A stretch of 61,725 nucleotides of DNA from an uncultured Oscillibacter sp. (GCA_945868085.1 CAMBKF010000006.1:1-61725), one strand, 5' to 3'. Shown: positions 50,636 to 59,429, numbered from the stretch's first letter. Made by a program: numbers and translations. Notes: generated by a model not told the origin, from the letters alone.

Positions 50636-52266
50636 ATGACCCCGCGAATTACCGCGCGGCGCTGTATATCCGGCTGTCCAAGGAGGATGAGAGCGTGGGG
50701 CCGTCCCAAAGTGTGACCAATCAGCGGTCCATTCTGGATGAATTCGTGGAGAAACATCATTTGCAGGTCTATGATACCTACGTCGACGACGGTTGGAGCG
50801 GCACCAACTTTGACCGACCGGCGTTCCGGCGTATGATCGATGACATCGAGGCCAAAAAGGTCAATATGGTCATCACCAAAGATCTCTCCCGGCTGGGCCG
50901 AGACTACATTATGACCGGCCATTACATGGAACGGTATTTCCCGGAGCACCGGGTGCGGTACATCTCGCTCTTAGACGGCATTGACACCGGTGTGGATTCC
51001 AGCGCCAATGATATTACGCCCTTTCGGGCTATCATGAACGACATGTATGCCAAGGATATTTCCAAGAAAATCAAGTCCGTTAAGCGGGATAAGCAGCGCA
51101 AGGGAGAGTTCATCGGCGGAAAGCCGGTGTACGGGTACAAAATGCACCCCACGGAGAAGAACCGGATCGTCATCGATGAGGAGGCCGCGCCCACGGTGCG
51201 GCGGATTTTTTCTATGGCACTGGAGGGCATCAGCTGTCGAAAGATCGCCGCCGCCTTGAATGAAGAGGGCGTGCCCGCACCGTCTGTTTACTGCGGCTGG
51301 GATGCAGGGCACAAAGGCCCTTATGCAGGACAATGGAGCAGTGAGCGTATTTCCGAAATGCTGCGCAACGAAACATATATCGGCAGTATGGTGCAGGGCC
51401 GGCAGGTGAAGATCAGCTATAAATCGAAAAAATGCCTGCACCAGGACCGGGAAAACTGGGTCGTGGTGCCCCATACCCACGCACCGCTGGTTGATGAGGA
51501 GACTTTCCGCAAGGTGGGGCTGCTGGTCAGCAGCCGCAGGCATACTCGCTGCCGCACCTATGATTTTCTGCTGAAGGGATTGATATTCTGCCATGAGTGC
51601 GGCTATCCCCTGGCGGTGCTGAACCGACCCAACGCCAGGGGGGAGGATGTGCTGTACTTTGTCTGCCGGACGTATCAGCGCTTTACCAAGAGCGGCGTCT
51701 GCACGACTCACTATATCAAGGAAAAAATGGTGACGGATGCTGTGGTGGCCAAGGTGCGGGAGATTTGCACAGACCGCCTGAATAGCCAGGTCTTCCTGGC
51801 TATGGCGGAGGAAGCGGTCGAGGAAACAGTCCTGGAGAATGAAATCACAGCGGAAATGGCTGTTCTGCAGGAAAAAATAACCGAGTTGACAAAAAATCTC
51901 GACCGGATGTATACGGACCGGCTTTCCGGGCTGCTGCCGGAGGCGGACTTTCGGCGGATCTTTACCCAATTGAAAGACCAGCGGGGGCGGCTGGGGGAGC
52001 GCCTTCAGAAATTGGAGCAGGAGCAAAAATACCCGGTCAGTCAGAGAGACAGAGCGCTGGAATTGACCCGGCGATACAGGGAAACGGCCTGCACCGGACG
52101 GGAGCTGTTGGTGAGTCTGATCCAGCGGATCGAGCTGACGGAGAACCGGGAGGTGCTCATTCAGTTTCGCTTTGCAGAGCCGAAGAAAACGGATGCAATC
52201 ACAAATGGGGTATGTTATGCATCGCTCCCTGTGGCACAGCTTGAGCCGGGAAACTCCTTACAGTAG
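50620..52266 (+). CDS. large serine recombinase (SpoIVCA-like)
   Basis: A 548-residue site-specific recombinase. Catalytic Ser20 in AALYIRLSKEDES, resolvase core with ITKDLSRLGRDYIMTGHYME, a Recombinase domain (GKPVYGYKMHP ... RRIFSMALEGISCRKIAAAL), a zinc ribbon (IFCHECGYPLAVL ... CRTYQRFTKSGVC) and a C-terminal coiled coil (NEITAEMAVLQEKITELTKN). Domain order and length equal those of SpoIVCA, the skin excisionase. Its stop codon lies inside the right attachment arm, 8 bp before the sigK 3' fragment, so the element carries it at the very end, facing sigK's direction. Confidence 0.95.
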   Translation: MFQEINDPANYRAALYIRLSKEDESVGPSQSVTNQRSILDEFVEKHHLQVYDTYVDDGWSGTNFDRPAFRRMIDDIEAKKVNMVITKDLSRLGRDYIMTGHYMERYFPEHRVRYISLLDGIDTGVDSSANDITPFRAIMNDMYAKDISKKIKSVKRDKQRKGEFIGGKPVYGYKMHPTEKNRIVIDEEAAPTVRRIFSMALEGISCRKIAAALNEEGVPAPSVYCGWDAGHKGPYAGQWSSERISEMLRNETYIGSMVQGRQVKISYKSKKCLHQDRENWVVVPHTHAPLVDEETFRKVGLLVSSRRHTRCRTYDFLLKGLIFCHECGYPLAVLNRPNARGEDVLYFVCRTYQRFTKSGVCTTHYIKEKMVTDAVVAKVREICTDRLNSQVFLAMAEEAVEETVLENEITAEMAVLQEKITELTKNLDRMYTDRLSGLLPEADFRRIFTQLKDQRGRLGERLQKLEQEQKYPVSQRDRALELTRRYRETACTGRELLVSLIQRIELTENREVLIQFRFAEPKKTDAITNGVCYASLPVAQLEPGNSLQ

Positions 52267-52290
52267 CCGCGGCGCTATGTATCCCGCATT
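52257..52290. other. right attachment site (attR) of the sigK element
   Basis: Arm CTTACAGTAGCCGCGGCG (52257-52274), core GCTATGTATCCCGC (52274-52287), then sigK sequence. The circular form would join both arms around a 10-bp centre CTATGTATCC to give a 46-bp attP with inverted arms matching at 16 of 18 positions. Confidence 0.85.
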
Positions 52291-52359
52291 GAAAAGCGGG
52301 CGCTGCAAAAGCTGGAGGCGGCGCTGACGGAGGAGACGCCGCCAAGAAACAATAAATAA
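52274..52359 (+). CDS. sigK: sigma-K, C-terminal 23 codons (3' fragment)
   Basis: After the shared core this frame reads IEKRALQKLEAALTEETPPR then NNK and TAA, the normal continuation of SRSYVSR in sigma-K region 4.2. It has no ribosome-binding site and cannot be a gene alone. It is kept in frame with the N-terminal part across the predicted junction and has no mutation, which argues that the excised gene is used and under selection. Confidence 0.9.
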
Positions 52360-52393
52360 TTACAACCGTGCAAATTAATTTCGCACGCCCCCC

Positions 52394-52422
52394 TTGCGCG
52401 CACTGGATGGAAATGGTATAAT
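52394..52422 (+). promoter_or_regulatory. promoter of the hydrogenase gene
   Basis: TTGCGC, 17 bp, TATAAT with TG extension (TGGTATAAT). A CGTGC-AAATTAATTT-GCACG hairpin lies upstream and may end the sigK transcript. Confidence 0.7.
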
Positions 52423-52463
52423 ACAGAATAGAAAAGTATACAAGGAACAAGGAAGGTACACGC

Positions 52464-54005
52464 ATGAGAAACATATACTGCGGAATTGCGGATATTCGCA
52501 AGCAGGTTTTTGCGGAGGTGGCAAAGCTTGCCTACGAGGGCGGCGACTATCATCGGGTGGATAAGCTGCCCCATAAGATATTGCCGGCCGATCCGGGCAA
52601 CGAGAGAGATTCTATTTTTTTAGAGCGGGCCATTGTGGCGGAGCGTATCCGCCTGGCCATGGGTCACAGCCTGCGCTCCGCATCCCAGCAGGAGCCGCTG
52701 TCCGACGCAGCAGATAAAACCGCTATCCGGGAGCGCTACTACGAGCCACCCCTCATCAACATCATCAAGTACGCCTGCCACGCCTGCCCTGACACCCATT
52801 ACGAGGTGACCAATGCCTGCCAGAGCTGCCTGGCCCACCACTGCTCCAACTCCTGCCCCAAGGGAGCCATCAGCTTTACCCATGGCCGGGCGGAGATCGA
52901 CCAGAGCAAGTGCATCAAGTGCGGCAAGTGCAAGGCGGCATGTTCCTACCAGGCCATCATCCGCTTTGAGCGGCCCTGCCAGGAGGCCTGCGGCATGGAT
53001 GCCATCGGCAAGGACCAGTACGGCCGGGCGGAGATCAACCACGATAAGTGCGTCAGCTGCGGCATGTGCCTGGTGAACTGCCCCTTCGGCGCCATCGTGG
53101 ATAAGAGCCAGCTTTTCCAGCTCATCCACGCCATCCGGGGGGGTGACAAGGTCATTGCTGTGATCGCACCGGCCTTTTGGGGCCAATTCGGCGATGGTGT
53201 GACTCCGGGACAGATCGTTTCGGCTATGAAGATCCTGGGTTTCCAGTCCGTGGAGGAGGTCGCCGTGGGCGCGGATCTGTGTGCCATCGAGGAAGCGGAG
53301 GAGTTTATGCGCTATGTGCCGCAGATGCAGCCTTACATGGCCACTTCCTGCTGCCCGGCGTGGTCCGTGATGGCCAAGAAGGAGTTCCCCGGCGCCGCGC
53401 CTTACATATCCATGACCATGACCCCCATGGTGCTCACGGCCCGGCTGCAGAAAAAGCGGCATCCTGACTGCAAGATCGCCTTTATCGGCCCCTGCGCCGC
53501 CAAAAAGCTGGAGGCCTGCCGCCGCTCCGTCCGCAGCGATGTGGACTTTGTGCTGACCTTTGAGGAGCTGCGGGGAATGCTGGAGGCCAAGAACATCGAC
53601 TTTGCCGACATCCCCGATGTGCCGGCCAATTACGAGGCATCTGCCCCCGGTGTGGGCTTTGCCGCCTCCGGCGGTGTTGCCAAGGCAGTGGAGGACGTGA
53701 TCCATCGCCTGGACCCCGAACGGGAGGTAAAAACCGTGTATGCCGAGGGGCTGCGGGAGTGCCGCAAGATGCTGCGTATCGCCCGGACCGGGAAGTATGA
53801 CGGCTACCTGCTGGAAGGCATGGCCTGCCCGGGCGGCTGCATCGCCGGTGCGGGTACTATCCAGCCGCCGGAGAAGTCCCGGCGTGTACTGGAGCAGTAC
53901 AAGGCCAGCGCGCCCAAGGCCAATCCCCTGGATTCGGACTATAAGGATGACCTGTACCTGCTCCACGATGGCGAAGATGACTGGAGCTTCGTGGGCAGAC
54001 ATTGA
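52464..54005 (+). CDS. monomeric [FeFe] hydrogenase (group B-like)
   Basis: A 513-residue cytosolic iron-sulfur enzyme. N-terminal helical part, a Cys-rich segment (CHAC ... CQSCLAHHCSNSC at 105-131), two ferredoxin-type [4Fe-4S] sites (CIKCGKCKAAC at 150-160 and CVSCGMCLVNC at 196-206), then the H-cluster domain with TSCCPAW (294-300), GPCAAKK (342-348) and MACPGGC (453-459). The L2 motif GPCAAKK in place of MPCxxKK and the domain order resemble the TM1794-type/group B enzymes. Likely couples reduced ferredoxin to H2; direction and partner are inferred. HydEFG maturases are not in the window. Confidence 0.88.
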   Translation: MRNIYCGIADIRKQVFAEVAKLAYEGGDYHRVDKLPHKILPADPGNERDSIFLERAIVAERIRLAMGHSLRSASQQEPLSDAADKTAIRERYYEPPLINIIKYACHACPDTHYEVTNACQSCLAHHCSNSCPKGAISFTHGRAEIDQSKCIKCGKCKAACSYQAIIRFERPCQEACGMDAIGKDQYGRAEINHDKCVSCGMCLVNCPFGAIVDKSQLFQLIHAIRGGDKVIAVIAPAFWGQFGDGVTPGQIVSAMKILGFQSVEEVAVGADLCAIEEAEEFMRYVPQMQPYMATSCCPAWSVMAKKEFPGAAPYISMTMTPMVLTARLQKKRHPDCKIAFIGPCAAKKLEACRRSVRSDVDFVLTFEELRGMLEAKNIDFADIPDVPANYEASAPGVGFAASGGVAKAVEDVIHRLDPEREVKTVYAEGLRECRKMLRIARTGKYDGYLLEGMACPGGCIAGAGTIQPPEKSRRVLEQYKASAPKANPLDSDYKDDLYLLHDGEDDWSFVGRH

Positions 54006-54015
54006 GAGGATACCA

Positions 54016-54657
54016 ATGAACGAACTGATCCTGTTATGCATGGAGATGGTGGGCACTGTGGCCTTTGCCCTGTCCGGTGCCATGACGGCCCTCCGGCGGC
54101 AGATGGACCTGCTGGGCGTGATGATCCTGGGACTGATCACCGCTGTGGGCGGCGGTGTGCTGCGGGATCTGCTGCTGGGCATCACACCCCCTAAGATCTT
54201 TGGAGACCCCCTGACGGTGTGCGTGGCGCTGGCGGCTTCCGCAGCGGCGTTTTTGCCGCCGCTGCGCGGCTTGCTGCTCGGGAGCACGCTGCTGTTTGAT
54301 CGGCTGCTGCTGTGGGCGGATTCCATGGGCTTGGCGGCATTTACCGTGGTGGGCGAACAGATCGCCTACAGCCATTTGCCGGAGGGAAGCTGGTTCGCCG
54401 TGGCTCTGCTGGGCACCATCACCGGCGTGGGCGGCGGCGTGGTGCGGGATTCTCTGGCGGGAAACGTGCCATACATATTCCGCAAGCATATCTACGCCCT
54501 GGCGGCCTTGGCAGGTGCCGTGGTGTGGGTGGTGTGCCACCTGTATTGGGATGACACCGCCGCGCTGCTGCTGGGCAGCGTGGTGGTGGTGGCCATCCGA
54601 CTGCTGGCGGCCCACTTCCGCTGGAGCCTGCCGAAGGCGAAAGTTCCGGAGGAATAA
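54016..54657 (+). CDS. TRIC cation channel family protein (YadS/UPF0126)
   Basis: A 213-residue membrane protein of about seven helices in two homologous halves: GTVAFALSGAMTALRRQMDL and GLITAVGGGVLRDLLLG in the first, SMGLAAFTVVGEQIAYS and GTITGVGGGVVRDSLAGNVP in the second. The repeated GxGGGxxRD is the family hallmark of TRIC potassium-type channels. Start behind GAGAGGA, 10 bp after the hydrogenase stop, so the two are probably co-transcribed. Confidence 0.92.
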   Translation: MNELILLCMEMVGTVAFALSGAMTALRRQMDLLGVMILGLITAVGGGVLRDLLLGITPPKIFGDPLTVCVALAASAAAFLPPLRGLLLGSTLLFDRLLLWADSMGLAAFTVVGEQIAYSHLPEGSWFAVALLGTITGVGGGVVRDSLAGNVPYIFRKHIYALAALAGAVVWVVCHLYWDDTAALLLGSVVVVAIRLLAAHFRWSLPKAKVPEE

Positions 54658-54696
54658 AGAGCCAACCCTCCAAATATATTTGTCTTGATTTGGTAT

Positions 54697-54737
54697 GAAA
54701 AGATCCCTCTGCCTATGGCAGAGGGATCTTTTTATTT
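54697..54737. terminator. bidirectional terminator
   Basis: AAAGATCCCTCTGCC / GGCAGAGGGATCTTT with a TAT loop and A/T tracts on both sides, between convergent genes. Confidence 0.9.
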
Positions 54738-54744
54738 GATTTTT

Positions 54745-54993
54745 TCATCTGTGGAACAGACCGTGCTTTTCGTAGGGCTTGGACTCTACGCTCTTGACCT
54801 CATAGCCGGTTTCGGCAATGGCCTTGCGCAGGGCTTCCTCGTCCAGGGGGTCCGGGGAAATGATGGTGGCCGTGCCTTTGGAATGGGACGCGCTGACCTT
54901 CTTCACGGTAAACTTGTTGCGGATCACGTCGCACACATGGCTCTCGCACATGCCGCACATCATGCCGTCGATCTTCAAAATGGTTTCTGTCAT
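54745..54993 (-). CDS. heavy-metal-associated (CopZ-like) small protein
   Basis: An 82-residue HMA-domain protein with the metal-binding GMMCGMCESHV (C13 and C16), followed by the usual beta-alpha-beta pattern (VKKVSASHSKGTATIISPDP, EEALRKAIAETGYEV). Such proteins shuttle Cu(I) or bind other soft metals. The start at MTETILKI follows AAGGAGG; a longer frame lies within the EamA gene. Four nt behind the EamA stop, so co-transcribed; no copper ATPase is adjacent. Confidence 0.9.
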   Translation of the reverse strand: MTETILKIDGMMCGMCESHVCDVIRNKFTVKKVSASHSKGTATIISPDPLDEEALRKAIAETGYEVKSVESKPYEKHGLFHR

Positions 54994-54997
54994 ATAC

Positions 54998-55930
54998 TTA
55001 TGCCTCCTTAGCAGATTTATCTTTCTTCTTGAGCGGGAGATCCAGCTGCGCCAGTACCACGGCAATGAGCATCAGCACGCAGCCTAAAAGCTCCTTGCCT
55101 GTCATGGTCTCATGCAGGAAGATGGCCCCGGACACCGCACCAAACACGCTCTCCAGGCTCAGCAGCAGAGCCACGATGGTGGGGTTAGAGTCCTTTTGCG
55201 CCAGGATCTGCAGGGTGTAGGCCACACCGCTGGAGAAAACGCCCACATACAGGATCGAGCCCATGCAGGGGACGATGTCCGCCCAGGTGGGGTGCTCAAA
55301 TATCAGCATGAGTATAGCCGAAAGAATGGCGCATGTCAAGAACTGGATGCAGCTCATTTTCACGCCGTCCACCTTTTGGGTAAAGTGATCGATGACCAGG
55401 ATATGCAGCGTGTAGCCGAAGGCGCACAGCATCACCAGCAGGTCGCTGGGGGCGATGGTGAAGTTTTCCTTAATGCACAGACAGTAAAGACCGGCCACGG
55501 CCAGCAGGACGCTGACCCACACGGTGGGGGAGAGCTTTTTCTTCAGAAACAGGCCGCAGATGGGCACCAGCACCACATAGAGCGTGGTGATGAAGCTGGT
55601 CTTGCCGGCGCTGGCGCCGGCCACCATGCCCAGCTGCTGCAGGTTGCAGGCCAGGGCCAGGGCAATGCCGCAGCAGATGCCGCCTAAAATCAGGTTTTTT
55701 CGCCCGGCTTTTTTCTCCGCGGCGGTCTGCTCCACCGGGGGCTCCTTGCGCAGCATTTTAAAGATCTGAACCACTACCAGCAGGGCCAAAAAGCCCACGA
55801 AGGATCGGGCGGCGTTGAAGGTGTACGCGCCCACATGCTCGGTGCTGGTGCTCTGGGCAACGAAGGAGGAGCCCCAGATCATGGCGGTGATGACGGGGAA
55901 CACCACCTGGCGAACCTGATTGTGTTTCAT
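54998..55930 (-). CDS. EamA/DMT-family transporter
   Basis: A 310-residue protein with ten predicted membrane helices in two EamA repeats. Each half has the family rhythm: VFPVITAMIWGSSFVAQSTS with the FNAARSFVGFLAL helix, and VSVLLAVAGLYCLCIKENF with LLSLESVFGAVSGAIFLHE at the end of the second. The ALLLSLESVFGA stretch is typical. Drug/metabolite transporter; substrate unknown. The last helix leads into a lysine-rich tail KKKDKSAKEA. Confidence 0.9.
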   Translation of the reverse strand: MKHNQVRQVVFPVITAMIWGSSFVAQSTSTEHVGAYTFNAARSFVGFLALLVVVQIFKMLRKEPPVEQTAAEKKAGRKNLILGGICCGIALALACNLQQLGMVAGASAGKTSFITTLYVVLVPICGLFLKKKLSPTVWVSVLLAVAGLYCLCIKENFTIAPSDLLVMLCAFGYTLHILVIDHFTQKVDGVKMSCIQFLTCAILSAILMLIFEHPTWADIVPCMGSILYVGVFSSGVAYTLQILAQKDSNPTIVALLLSLESVFGAVSGAIFLHETMTGKELLGCVLMLIAVVLAQLDLPLKKKDKSAKEA

Positions 55931-55945
55931 AGTGATTTCCTTTCT

Positions 55946-56611
55946 CTATTCCGAATCGTTATCGTCGGTATTTATGGGATTCACATGCCACTTGAATTTA
56001 TTTTCTGTGCCGTGCAGCAGGCGGCGGATGTTCTCCCGGTGGCAGAAGATGACCAGGGCTGCCACCACTGCGCACAGAGCGGTCAGCAGCGGGTCATGGT
56101 CAAAGACAAAGAACGCCGACACCGGCATGCTGGCTGTGGCCATGATGGACCCCAGGGACACATAGTGCGTCAGGAGCCACAGGAGGACGAACAGCCCCCA
56201 GGCGACAAGGCCCATGCGCCAGTCCAGCATCCACACCAGCACGCCGCCGGAGAGGATGCCCTTGCCGCCCTTGAGCCCGTAATAGGCCGGGAACATATGC
56301 CCCAGCTCGCAGCCGATGCCCCCCAGCAACACGCCCAGGGTCCAGCCGCCGTTGGTGCAGAGCATCAGATACCCGCCGATGAGGCAGGAGAGCAGGGTCT
56401 TGCCCATGTCGCAGAGGATGACGATGAGGGCGAATTTGGCGCCGTAGGTGCGGTAGAAATTGGTGAGCCCGGCGTTGCCGCTGCCGTGCTTGCGCACATC
56501 GTCCCGGATGATGAAGTGGGAGGTGACCACCGAGCCGTTGAAGCAGCCCAGCAGATACGACACCAGCAGCGTCAGCCCCACCACAAAGTAGATGGACAGC
56601 TTAATTCTCAT
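55946..56611 (-). CDS. plsY: acyl-phosphate glycerol-3-phosphate acyltransferase
   Basis: A 221-residue membrane enzyme that makes lysophosphatidic acid from acyl-phosphate and glycerol 3-phosphate. The three PlsY motifs are visible: GSGNAGLTNFYRTYG, GHMFPAYYGLKGGKG and a conserved His/Glu near the C-terminus (FCHRENIRRLLHGTENK). Overlaps the end of der by 11 bp, the usual der-plsY arrangement in Firmicutes. Confidence 0.95.
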   Translation of the reverse strand: MRIKLSIYFVVGLTLLVSYLLGCFNGSVVTSHFIIRDDVRKHGSGNAGLTNFYRTYGAKFALIVILCDMGKTLLSCLIGGYLMLCTNGGWTLGVLLGGIGCELGHMFPAYYGLKGGKGILSGGVLVWMLDWRMGLVAWGLFVLLWLLTHYVSLGSIMATASMPVSAFFVFDHDPLLTALCAVVAALVIFCHRENIRRLLHGTENKFKWHVNPINTDDNDSE

Positions 56612-57929
56612 CGTCCCCCTTCTGCCGGATGGAGAGGATGATGGGGGTGCCCTCCAGGCCGAATACGCTGCGGATCTGATTTTCCAGATACCGCTGGTAG
56701 GAGAAGTGGAACAGCTTCTTGTCGTTGCAGAAAATGACGAAGTGGGGGGGCTTGATGCCCACCTGGGTCATATAATAGATCTTCAGCCGGCGGCCCTTGT
56801 CCGTGGGGGGCTGCACCCGGGTCTGGGCATCCGCCAGGACGGAGTTGAGCATGCCCGTGGTGATGCGGGTGGAGGCCTGGTTGTTCACATAGTTGATGAG
56901 CTCAAACAGCCGCGTCACCCGCTGGCCCGTGAGGGCGGAGATGAACAGAATGGGGGCGTAGGTCATGTAGCTCAGGTCCCGGCGGATGTCCTCGCGCATG
57001 CGGTCCATGGTCTTGCCGTCCTTTTCCACCATGTCCCATTTGTTCACCACGATGATGCAGGCCTTGCCTGCCTCGTGGGCCAGGCCCGCGATCTTGGTGT
57101 CCTGCTCGGTCACACCGTCGTTGGCGTCAATGAGGATGAGGCACACGTCGCTGCGCTCAATGGCCATGGTGGCCCGGAGAACGCTGTATTTCTCAATGGC
57201 ATCGTCCACCTTGGACTTTTTGCGCATGCCGGCGGTGTCGATGAAGTTATATTTGCCCGTCTCGTTTTCAAAATAGGAGTCGATGGCATCCCTTGTGGTG
57301 CCCGCCACATTGCTGACGATGACCCGCTCCTGGCCCAGGATGCGGTTGGTGAGGCTGGACTTGCCCACATTGGGCTTGCCGATGATGGCCACCTGGATCA
57401 CGTCGTCGTCTTCCTCCGTCTCGTCCTCCGGGGGGAAGTATTTCAGGCACGCGTCCAGCAGGTCGCCGGTGCCGTGGCCGTGGATGGCGGACACGGCGAT
57501 GGGATCGCCCAGGCCCAGGTTGTAGAACTCATAGAACTCCGGGTCCACGGTGCCGGTGGCGTCCATCTTGTTCACCGCCAGGACAATGGGCTTTTTGGAG
57601 CGCTGGAGCATCCCGGCCACCTCCTGGTCGGCGGCGGTCATGCCGGTCTTGATGTCCACCACCAGGACGATGACGGTGGCGTTGTCAATGGCGATCTGCG
57701 CCTGCTGACGCATGAAGGACAGGATCTGATTGTCGGTATTGGGCTCAATGCCGCCGGTGTCCACCAGGGTGAATTTGCGGCCGCACCAGTCGCTCTCGCC
57801 GTAGATGCGGTCCCTTGTTACGCCGGGGGTGTCCTCCACAATGGAAAGGCGGCGGCCGATGAGTTTATTAAACAGCATGGACTTGCCCACGTTGGGCCGG
57901 CCCACGATAGCGATCATAGGTTTTGCCAT
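56601..57929 (-). CDS. der: ribosome biogenesis GTPase Der (EngA)
   Basis: A 442-residue protein with two tandem G domains: GRPNVGKS with DTGGIEP in the first, GKPNVGKS with DTAGMRKKSK in the second, NKMD and NKWD as base-recognition motifs, and a C-terminal KH-like domain. Acts in 50S subunit assembly. Starts MAKPMIAIVGRPNV. Preceded on the same strand by the DUF512 gene region. Confidence 0.97.
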   Translation of the reverse strand: MAKPMIAIVGRPNVGKSMLFNKLIGRRLSIVEDTPGVTRDRIYGESDWCGRKFTLVDTGGIEPNTDNQILSFMRQQAQIAIDNATVIVLVVDIKTGMTAADQEVAGMLQRSKKPIVLAVNKMDATGTVDPEFYEFYNLGLGDPIAVSAIHGHGTGDLLDACLKYFPPEDETEEDDDVIQVAIIGKPNVGKSSLTNRILGQERVIVSNVAGTTRDAIDSYFENETGKYNFIDTAGMRKKSKVDDAIEKYSVLRATMAIERSDVCLILIDANDGVTEQDTKIAGLAHEAGKACIIVVNKWDMVEKDGKTMDRMREDIRRDLSYMTYAPILFISALTGQRVTRLFELINYVNNQASTRITTGMLNSVLADAQTRVQPPTDKGRRLKIYYMTQVGIKPPHFVIFCNDKKLFHFSYQRYLENQIRSVFGLEGTPIILSIRQKGDDEN

Positions 57930-57941
57930 AGATATTCCTCC

Positions 57942-59240
57942 TTACAGTTCGAAAACGGCGTCGCACAGATCGAAGCCGTCAATGCCCACCACCTGCACAG
58001 GCGTCTCCAGCGCCTGGGAAAGCTGAGGCACGGTCCAGTCATCCAAAAATACGTCCTCCGCGTGGCGGAGCATGTGCAGCGGGATCAGCACCCGGCCCAG
58101 GGGCTTATGCGCCTGCAGCTGGGCGGCCAGGTCCTGCCCGGTCAAAAGGCCCGCCACATCAATGGTATGGCCGAAAAAGTCGTTGTCTATCCCGATCACC
58201 TGGCCCTGCACCTGGGGAAAGCGCTCCCGGATCAGGTCCAGCAGGTGGCCCATGAAGCCCTCGGCAGCCCGGCCGGTGGCAATGGTGAAGGGGGAGGGAG
58301 TGGGCGCGTCGTCCATGAGGTCCATGGCCCGGAGCAGGTCACTCTCCAGGGAGCGGAGCATGCCCACGCCGTTTTCCAATTGCCGGTAGCCCTCGTAATA
58401 GTCATCCCCGGGCAGCTCCCGCCCGGCCCGGAGGAACAGCTCGTCGGCGCAGAAAAACCGCCGTGTGCCGAAGCGACGCAGATTTTCCCGGCCAAATTCC
58501 TCGGCGATGTCCAATATTTCCCCCGCGCACTGGGCGTCCACGGGCTTCAGCTTGGCCAGGCCCTGGCGATACTTGGTGATGCCCACGGGCACCAGGGAGC
58601 AGGAGGAGAACTCCATTTCCGTTAGGTCCCGGAGAGTGCGGCGGAGTTGATCGCCGTCGTTCCAGCCGGGGCAGACCACGATCTGCCCGTTCATAACGAT
58701 GCCCGCCTTGCAGAAGGCGCGGATATAGTCCAGGCTGCGAACAGCGTTTTTATTGCCCAGCATGGTGCAGTGGAGCTGCGGGTCTGTGGTGTGGACGGAG
58801 ACATTGATGGGGCTGATGCGCAGGTCGATGATGCGCTGGGCCTCCCGCTCGGTGAGGTTGGTGAGGGTGATGTAGTTGCCCTGGAGGAAGCTGAGCCGGG
58901 CGTCATCGTCCTTAAAGTACAGGGTCTCGCGCATGCCCGGGGGCATCTGATCCACAAAGCAGAAGATGCAGTGGTTGGCGCACGAGCGCATCTCGTCCAT
59001 GAGATAGGTGTCGAAGTTCAGCCCCAGATCCTCCCCCTCGGCCTTGCGGATGGTGAGCTTTTGGGTGGAGCCGTCCTCGTTTTTCAGAGCCAGGTGGCTC
59101 ACGGGATCGTACCCGTAGAACCGGTAGTCCAGCACATCCACCACGGTGTGGCCGTTGATGGACAAAAGCTGCTGGCCCGGCCGCAGACCTGCCCGCATAG
59201 CGGGGCTGCCGGGATCTATGGAGGTAATGATGGTGCTCAT
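57942..59240 (-). CDS. DUF512 protein with PDZ-like and radical-SAM-like domains
   Basis: A 432-residue protein. N-terminal PDZ-like domain (IDPGSPAMRAGLRPGQQLLS), then CANHCIFCFVDQMP with Cys87, Cys91 and Cys94 spaced like a radical-SAM [4Fe-4S] site, then a DUF512 C-terminal half (FFCADELFLRAGRELPGDDY). The family is conserved next to der in Clostridia and its function is unknown. Start at MSTIITSI is behind GAGGAC; 12 bp separates it from der. Confidence 0.88.
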   Translation of the reverse strand: MSTIITSIDPGSPAMRAGLRPGQQLLSINGHTVVDVLDYRFYGYDPVSHLALKNEDGSTQKLTIRKAEGEDLGLNFDTYLMDEMRSCANHCIFCFVDQMPPGMRETLYFKDDDARLSFLQGNYITLTNLTEREAQRIIDLRISPINVSVHTTDPQLHCTMLGNKNAVRSLDYIRAFCKAGIVMNGQIVVCPGWNDGDQLRRTLRDLTEMEFSSCSLVPVGITKYRQGLAKLKPVDAQCAGEILDIAEEFGRENLRRFGTRRFFCADELFLRAGRELPGDDYYEGYRQLENGVGMLRSLESDLLRAMDLMDDAPTPSPFTIATGRAAEGFMGHLLDLIRERFPQVQGQVIGIDNDFFGHTIDVAGLLTGQDLAAQLQAHKPLGRVLIPLHMLRHAEDVFLDDWTVPQLSQALETPVQVVGIDGFDLCDAVFEL

Positions 59241-59429
59241 AGCTGCGTCCTCTCTCAAAAAACGGCATACTGCCTCATGATAACTATACAATTATAGCCG
59301 CTTTTTGGGTGGCACGCAAGCATTTTCTATATATAATAGTATAACCCTGTATAAGCCAAAAGTAAAACGAATCATTCTTATGGTTTTAATGAATGAAATC
59401 GATGGACAAAAGCGGGCTGCTGCGGGTGC

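Larger units (their letters stand above)
42096..52287 (+). mobile_element. skin-like developmental excision element inside sigK
   Basis: Bounded by direct 14-bp repeats GCTATGTATCCCGC, one in each sigK fragment; the unit is 10,178 bp. Precise recombination between the repeats fuses codon 213 (Arg) to the downstream IEKRALQKLE frame and yields an intact sigma-K of about 236 residues. A large serine recombinase ends within the right arm, as in Bacillus and Clostridioides skin elements. Cargo: SipW peptidase, five TasA/camelysin-like proteins, a vWA protein and an anchored surface protein; no phage structural, replication or lysis genes. The vWA cargo has visibly lower GC and different codon use from the flanks. 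Confidence 0.9.

Noticed and set aside
42110-52273. Prophage inside sigK
   Set aside because: No phage structural, packaging, lysis or replication genes; all cargo genes are exported surface proteins, a signal peptidase, and the recombinase unit.
56592-58625. 677-codon plus-strand frame over der and DUF512
   Set aside because: Antisense shadow; Gly/His/Val-rich low-complexity translation, no SD, and both underlying minus-strand genes are clear.
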